The notes under the pieces are model-generated. The model ran no database searches. It had not been told where the DNA came from and was given only the letters and a program-made list of their open reading frames with translations. A program made the translations under genes and the position numbers. Of a stretch of 64,000 bases of DNA, positions 58,901 through 64,000 are shown piece by piece. Position 1 is the first letter of the stretch, and every line of letters starts with the position of its first letter. The DNA comes from Clonostachys chloroleuca (Eukaryota > Ascomycota > Sordariomycetes > Hypocreales > Bionectriaceae): contig JBANAY010000003.1 in assembly GCA_037952775.1 (NCBI GenBank), forward strand, positions 30,256,001-30,320,000. The letters run 5' to 3'.

Positions 58901-61180
58901 TTATATAATATAGAGATAGTTTATAATATAATACTTTTTTCTATTAGTTTTATTCTTAAAACTATATTTAATAGCCTAGTTAGTATATTATTTAAACTTC
59001 TTTTTTCTATTATTTATACTAATACTATATTATCTAATTATATTTTTAAAGTAAAGATATTAAAAACTAAATTATTTATAATCTATAGAAATACTTTTCT
59101 TTTTATTATTCTAAATAATTCTTCTATTATATTAATATACTTTTATTATAAGAGTTATAATAAATATTCTTATTAGATTTTTCTATTTAATTTTTCTTAT
59201 TATATAGAGTATATATTATATAGTTAATTATATTATAATATCTAGAGATTATCTATATAGTAGATTTATTATATTAAGATTTATTATTAGTAAACTAAAG
59301 AAGAACTAGATATAGTAGAGAAAAAGTTAGAGTATATAAATATTAAAGTATAATATTTATATAAATAAAAGAAAATATAGTTTAATAAGATAATATAAAT
59401 AGTATCTTATAGTATTAATAGTATTAAGAAATTAGAATAAATAAAGTATAAGAAGATAAAAGAGATAGCTTATAAAGTAGTTTTTTCTTTAGAGATTATT
59501 CTTTTATTTAAATCTATATTTTTAGAGATTAAGATTAATTTAGTATTTCTTTAAAAAAATATAGAGTTATTTTCTTTTTAGTTTATTAGAATAAATATTT
59601 CTAAATCTAATAATATTATTAAATAAGTTTCTAATAATTCTTTAAATATTTAATAAGTTTCTAGAAATTATTCTTATTAATATATTTTTTTTATTTAATA
59701 AAATAAACTATTTATTTATTTCTAACTTTTTTTTTTAATATTTTTTCTAATTTATATTTATCTTTATAGATCTTAATTAGATAATCTTAATTTAAAGTAT
59801 TTTATAATATTTTTTTAAATAATAAAATATAAAGAACTAGATAGATATATATTATATCTAGTAATAATAGTTTATAATTAATATTTAATTTTTTCTTTAG
59901 AATTTTAAATAATTCTAATTTTTTATAATCTAATTTATTATTAGTTATAATATTATAATATTTTTATAAAGTAGATAAATTTTATTTCTCTTTTTTAAAA
60001 TTAATTTATTTAATTTTATTTTATTATAATATTTCTTTATTCTCTTCTAAATAAATTTTAGTTCTATTTTTATTTCTATATATAGTAAATATAATATTTC
60101 TTTTATAAGTATAATAATATATCTAGTTTATTAAGTATATATTAGTTTAGAAACTCTAGTTTATAATTATAATTTATATATATAAATATAAGCTAGATAA
60201 ATTCTTATACTAAACTATTATATATAATTTATATAGTAAATAATAGTTATATCTAATTATTTTATTTATAATTAATATATACTTATAAATATTATTTTAA
60301 TATTTAGTTTAAATATTCTATTTATTTATAATTTTAAAAATAATAAGTTATTAAAAGGTTATATTTAGTATTTATTTATACTATAAATAATTATTAAAAT
60401 TTAAAAATAAATATTATTTCTCTATTTAAAATTATTTCTTTAAATAATTTATCATAGTTAATTATATAATATAGGAATTAATATATAAGATTTTCTATAG
60501 AGCTTATTTTTTTATATAGAATAAAGTATCTATATCTTATAAGTTTATTAATAATAATTAAAATACTATTATATTATACTTATATTATTAGTTTAATTAA
60601 TAATAATAATTTAATAATATAATAAAAAAATATTAATTATTATAATTATTTTAATATTTAAACTAGTTTAAGTTCTCTATATAGTTTATATTTTATAGAT
60701 TTAATTTATATATAAATATTATATTCTAAAACTATAGTTTATATATCTTTCTATAAATTAAAGTAATTATAATATTATTTTATTCTATTAAATATTTTCT
60801 TAACTTCTTAATATTCTAAAAGTAAATATTTATAGATTTCTTTAATAAATACTAGTTTTATATCCTATTATAATATTTTTATATTTAGTATAATATCTAT
60901 CTAGATTTTAGTATATACTATCTTCTTTAGTATAATATCTAAGGTTTTCTATACTAGATATTCTTTTTTATTTATAATAGATAATTATCTATTTATTTTA
61001 GAAACTATCTATTTATATTTAGATTTCTAGTTAAAAGTATTAGCTCTTCTATTTTCTAATCCTTTTTAATATATAATTTTATAGTTAAACTTAGATAAAT
61101 ATTTAGTATAGTATATTTATCTTCTATTAAATTATTAAATTATAGTAAAATATTAAATATTCTTATAGTTTATATATATC

Positions 61181-61185
61181 TTAAC
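61181..61185. repeat. Target-site duplication, left copy (TTAAC)
   Basis: Five bases identical to 62086-62090 and directly abutting the TGTTG end of the solo LTR. Five bases is the usual length for Ty3/gypsy integration. Confidence 0.8.
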
Positions 61186-62085
61186 TGTTGATTTTAGAGA
61201 TTATAGCCTCTATAAGTTAGTGGTCAGGACCGCTAGCAATTAGCGGTTGCAACCACTAGCTGTTAGTGATAGCAGCCACTGTACGTTAGTGGCTGTTAGA
61301 CCTTTGCAACAGCTAGCTAATAGCGGTTGAGATCGCTATCTATTAGTGATGGTTATCGCTAGCTAATAGCGATACAGCCCTGTGGGTTAGTGGCTGAGTC
61401 CCCTGTGGGTTAATAGCTATAGCCCCTGTGGGCTTGTGGCTAAGCTACTATAACTACTACAGCTTAGCGGGCTCCAGCAACCCCTTTAGGGCTAGGAGCC
61501 TTAGCAGCTTATTTATAGGTTATTAGGCTATATTTAGCTCTAGAAAAATCAGGAAAAATCCTACTAACTTCTAGGAGCTTAATCTATACCCAGGCTACCC
61601 TATAATCAGCCTACTCTAGACTAGATCTTAGATCTTAGATAATTCCTTCAGCTTTAAAGATAAGGTATCTAATATCTATATTTAACTAATTAGAAAGACT
61701 AGCTCTTTTAGATAAAAGTAGGTCTTAAAAAAGGTATATATATCAGTTGAAGGTTTTAGTAGTTATAAGTTAATTTTTTAGATTTCCTATAGTAATAAAT
61801 TTTATAAAAAATCAAAAGTAGCTCGGGAAGCTACTATAGTAGGTTTTAGAGTAGTTTTTAGTTAGTAGATATATAAGAGGAAATAGGATAAAATTCTAGG
61901 AACTCTTATAAAAATAAGATACTTTTATACTATAAAATATACTATAAATTATCTTCTTAGTACTTAAATTAACTGAGTTATTAGCGAGTGTTCAGCTTAA
62001 AAAGCTGTGAGTTATAGCGAACTTCCTACTGTGTTATAGCGGCTTTAAGGCCTAATATACCTTGAAAGCCCCTGTAAATTCAACA
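61186..62085. mobile_element. Solo LTR, 900 bp, nested in the RNase H region
   Basis: This segment begins TGTTGATTTTAGAG and ends CTGTAAATTCAACA, the TG...CA inverted termini of an LTR. It is flanked by a perfect 5-bp duplication TTAAC (61181-61185 and 62086-62090). Its left half is much richer in G+C than the surroundings and carries many short variants of GTTAGTGGC/GCTAGC-type repeats (61210-61450). No internal coding region is present, so it is a solo LTR left by recombination. Removing it with one TTAAC copy rejoins the host RNase H frame exactly. Orientation cannot be decided. Confidence 0.82.
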
Positions 62086-62090
62086 TTAAC
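62086..62090. repeat. Target-site duplication, right copy (TTAAC)
   Basis: Five bases identical to 61181-61185 and directly following the CAACA end of the solo LTR. Confidence 0.8.
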
Positions 62091-63240
62091 CTTATATTAT
62101 ATTTCTAAATAGTAATATTTAAATTCTTTAAATATATATATAATAGCTATAAATTTCTTATTATAAATAGAGTAGTTAAGTTCTATACTATATAGTTTTT
62201 TTAAGTAGAAAGCTATAAGATATAGTTTCTCTTTATTATTCTTTTAGCTAGTTTATATACTAATTATAAAGCCTAAAGTATTAGTTTTAAGTTCTATTTC
62301 TTTTATAGAATTAAATATTTATAATATAAATTCTAAAAATATTTATTCTTTAATTTTAATAAATATTTAATATTGCTTATTATTTTATTTAAATTCTATA
62401 TTCTTTTTTATTATATTATATAATAGTATAATAATCTTTCTATAATTTTTAATAAATTATTAATAATAGTTAGTAAATCTAAAGAAAGCTTATATTTCTT
62501 TAATAGTTTCTAATATTTTCTAATTTTTAATAATATTAATTTTATTAAATTCTATCTATATTTTATTTAATTAAAAAATATATTCTAGAAAGTTAGTTTC
62601 TTATATATAGAAATAGCTTTTTTTAGGTTCTACTAGAAGATTTATATTTTATAGTTTCTATAATACTTTATATATATAATCTTTATATATTTTCAGAGTA
62701 TTAGAAAATATTAAAATATTATTAAGATAAATAATTATAAAGATATTAAGATATTCTTTAAGTATTTAATTAATTATTTATTAGAATATTATAAATATAT
62801 TTATTAGTCTAAAAGATATAATAAAATACTTATAGAGATTTAACTTTATTCTAAATATTATTTTCTATTTATTTTCTTTTTTAATTTATATTAAATTATA
62901 AGCTCTTTTTAGATTTAGTATTATAAATTACTATTTACTCTATAACTAGTTTCTAAGTTTTAAAATTAGCAGTAAGAGTATTCTATCTTTATATATAATC
63001 TTATTTAATTATTAGTAATTAATAACTAAATAGAGTTTATTAATTCTTTTTTAATATAAATATTATAAAGTATTCTATAAATAAAGTTAATAAATATATA
63101 TAATATAATCTATTAGTATATAAACTAAACTAGTATATAAACTACTTTTTCTAATTTTTTAATTCTTTATTTTTAAACTTACTTTTTTTAATTAAAAGAA
63201 ATAGTATAGATAAATAATAAAAATTAAATTATTCTAGCTC

Positions 63241-63559
63241 TCTAAGCCTTAGAAGAAGATCCTAAATTAAATCTCCGAAAGATTATATTAATCTATAAAG
63301 TTAATTATATAATACTATATTTATATAAGTATAGCTAGACTATTTAATCTGATTTCTAGTATAGTAATTAGATTCTTATTAATCTAGAGAAATAGATTAT
63401 TATTAAGAGGATCTTTAATCTAGATTCTTAAGTATTTTCTTTATAACTACTTAAGATAGAAGATATAGCTAATCTCCTACTATATAATTATAATATAGAG
63501 TATATATTACGAATAACCCCTATATTATCTAATAGGATTAATTTTAGTTATTATATATA
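63241..63559. other. AT-rich sequence between pol remnant and repeat arm
   Basis: RIP-like AT-rich DNA with a slightly less decayed patch near 63238-63290. No coding similarity recognised on either strand. Confidence 0.45.
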
Positions 63560-63890
63560 GTTATATATAATTAGGCGATATAGTTAATATTCTATATATT
63601 AACTATACTACTAACTGATTACTAATAATATATTCTATATTATATATATTATCCTAGTATATATATATATTTATTTCCTTAGGTAGAATACTCTCTTAGA
63701 TAGTTATTAATAATATTATCTATATATCTATTATTACTAGCTCTATAATACTTATATATTAATAGTAACTTATATTATATAGCCTAAGATAATCTAATTA
63801 TACTACTTAGAATAATACTCTAATTAGTTTAACCCTGATCTACTCTAGACCCTATTTAATATAAATTATCTAATTATTATATATTAATAA
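63560..63890 (-). repeat. Right arm of the long inverted repeat
   Basis: Reverse complement of the left arm near 58560-58900, with the same ordered landmarks. The arms are about 4.7 kb apart and enclose the retrotransposon remnant. It could be the opposite-facing LTR of a second element or the terminal repeat of a DNA transposon. Limits approximate. Confidence 0.7.
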
Positions 63891-64000
63891 TTCTTATTTA
63901 GCTAATTACCTTATCTTAGCTACTATATAATAATAAAAAGATACTATAACTACTCTAGGAACTCTTGCTCAGTAGAATAATACTCCTAAGAAACTAACTA

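Larger units (their letters stand above)
58901..63240 (-). mobile_element. RIP-degraded Ty3/gypsy LTR retrotransposon (pol remnant)
   Basis: The block is about 85% A+T with stop codons throughout, yet minus-strand translation still shows pol. RT around 62585-63050 contains LKEYLNIFIIIYLNNILIFS and LLVEPKKSYFYI, where the catalytic YLDD has become YLNN. RNase H at about 62110-62290 reads LIAFYLKKLYSIELNYSIYN. It continues beyond an insertion at about 60990-61180 with FNRR and FNYKIIY. A probable integrase zinc-region start (KSIKYKLYREL) lies near 60690. Gln-to-stop, Asp-to-Asn and His-to-Tyr changes are the G:C to A:T transitions left by RIP. Gag and protease were not found to the right, where the repeat arm begins, so the element is truncated. 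It cannot be active. Confidence 0.8.

Noticed and set aside
61200..61460. CRISPR-like or satellite array in the G+C-rich island
   Set aside because: The GTTAGTGGC/GCTAGC-type units vary in length and spacing and lie inside a well-bounded LTR; fungi have no CRISPR arrays.

Overview
This window reads as a filamentous ascomycete (Pezizomycotina) chromosome segment. The genes carry short GT-AG introns of about 45-110 bp, and the families are typical of that group: highly reducing polyketide synthases, Zn2Cys6 regulators, a HET-domain protein and a PTH11-like receptor. The last 5.4 kb is a very AT-rich block whose decayed retrotransposon shows the C-to-T pattern of repeat-induced point mutation (RIP). 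The species cannot be named from the sequence alone.

Layout. 1-10.1 kb: the 3' part of a gene of unknown function with an acidic C-terminus, a microsomal cytochrome P450, a small probable membrane-protein gene and a HET-domain gene. 10.6-10.9 kb: a broken UDP-glycosyltransferase 5' end. 11.9-45.7 kb: the core of a secondary-metabolite cluster. It holds PKS1 (minus strand, 3261 aa, ending in a carnitine-acyltransferase-like domain), a family-2 glycosyltransferase, MFS transporter 1, AflR-like regulator 1, PKS2 (minus strand, 2593 aa, full reducing set), MFS transporter 2, AflR-like regulator 2 and a BAHD-type acyltransferase. 46.3-57.5 kb: genes that look unrelated to the cluster, namely a FAR-17a/AIG1-like membrane protein, myo-inositol oxygenase, a PTH11-like rhodopsin-domain protein, a small secreted-peptide gene without an ATG, and an acid-ceramidase/NAAA-like hydrolase. 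58.5-64 kb: the AT-rich block, holding a decayed Ty3/gypsy pol (minus strand) split by a 900-bp solo LTR and bounded by a long inverted repeat.

How the cluster may work (inference). Three divergent gene pairs (PKS1/GT2, MFS1/TF1, PKS2/MFS2) suggest shared promoters under the two Zn2Cys6 regulators. PKS2 has an intact enoyl reductase (ER) nucleotide-binding motif. PKS1 has lost that motif and probably makes a less reduced chain, which its C-terminal acyltransferase could transfer to an alcohol. The BAHD enzyme is a further candidate acyl-transfer step, and the two MFS pumps would export product. Whether the two PKSs make one joined product or two separate ones cannot be read from sequence.

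Exon structures for the larger genes were worked out by hand from splice signals and conserved motifs. For PKS1, PKS2, both MFS genes, TF2, the AIG1-like gene, inositol oxygenase, the PTH11-like gene and the ceramidase-like gene, the exon lengths sum to whole numbers of codons with no internal stop.
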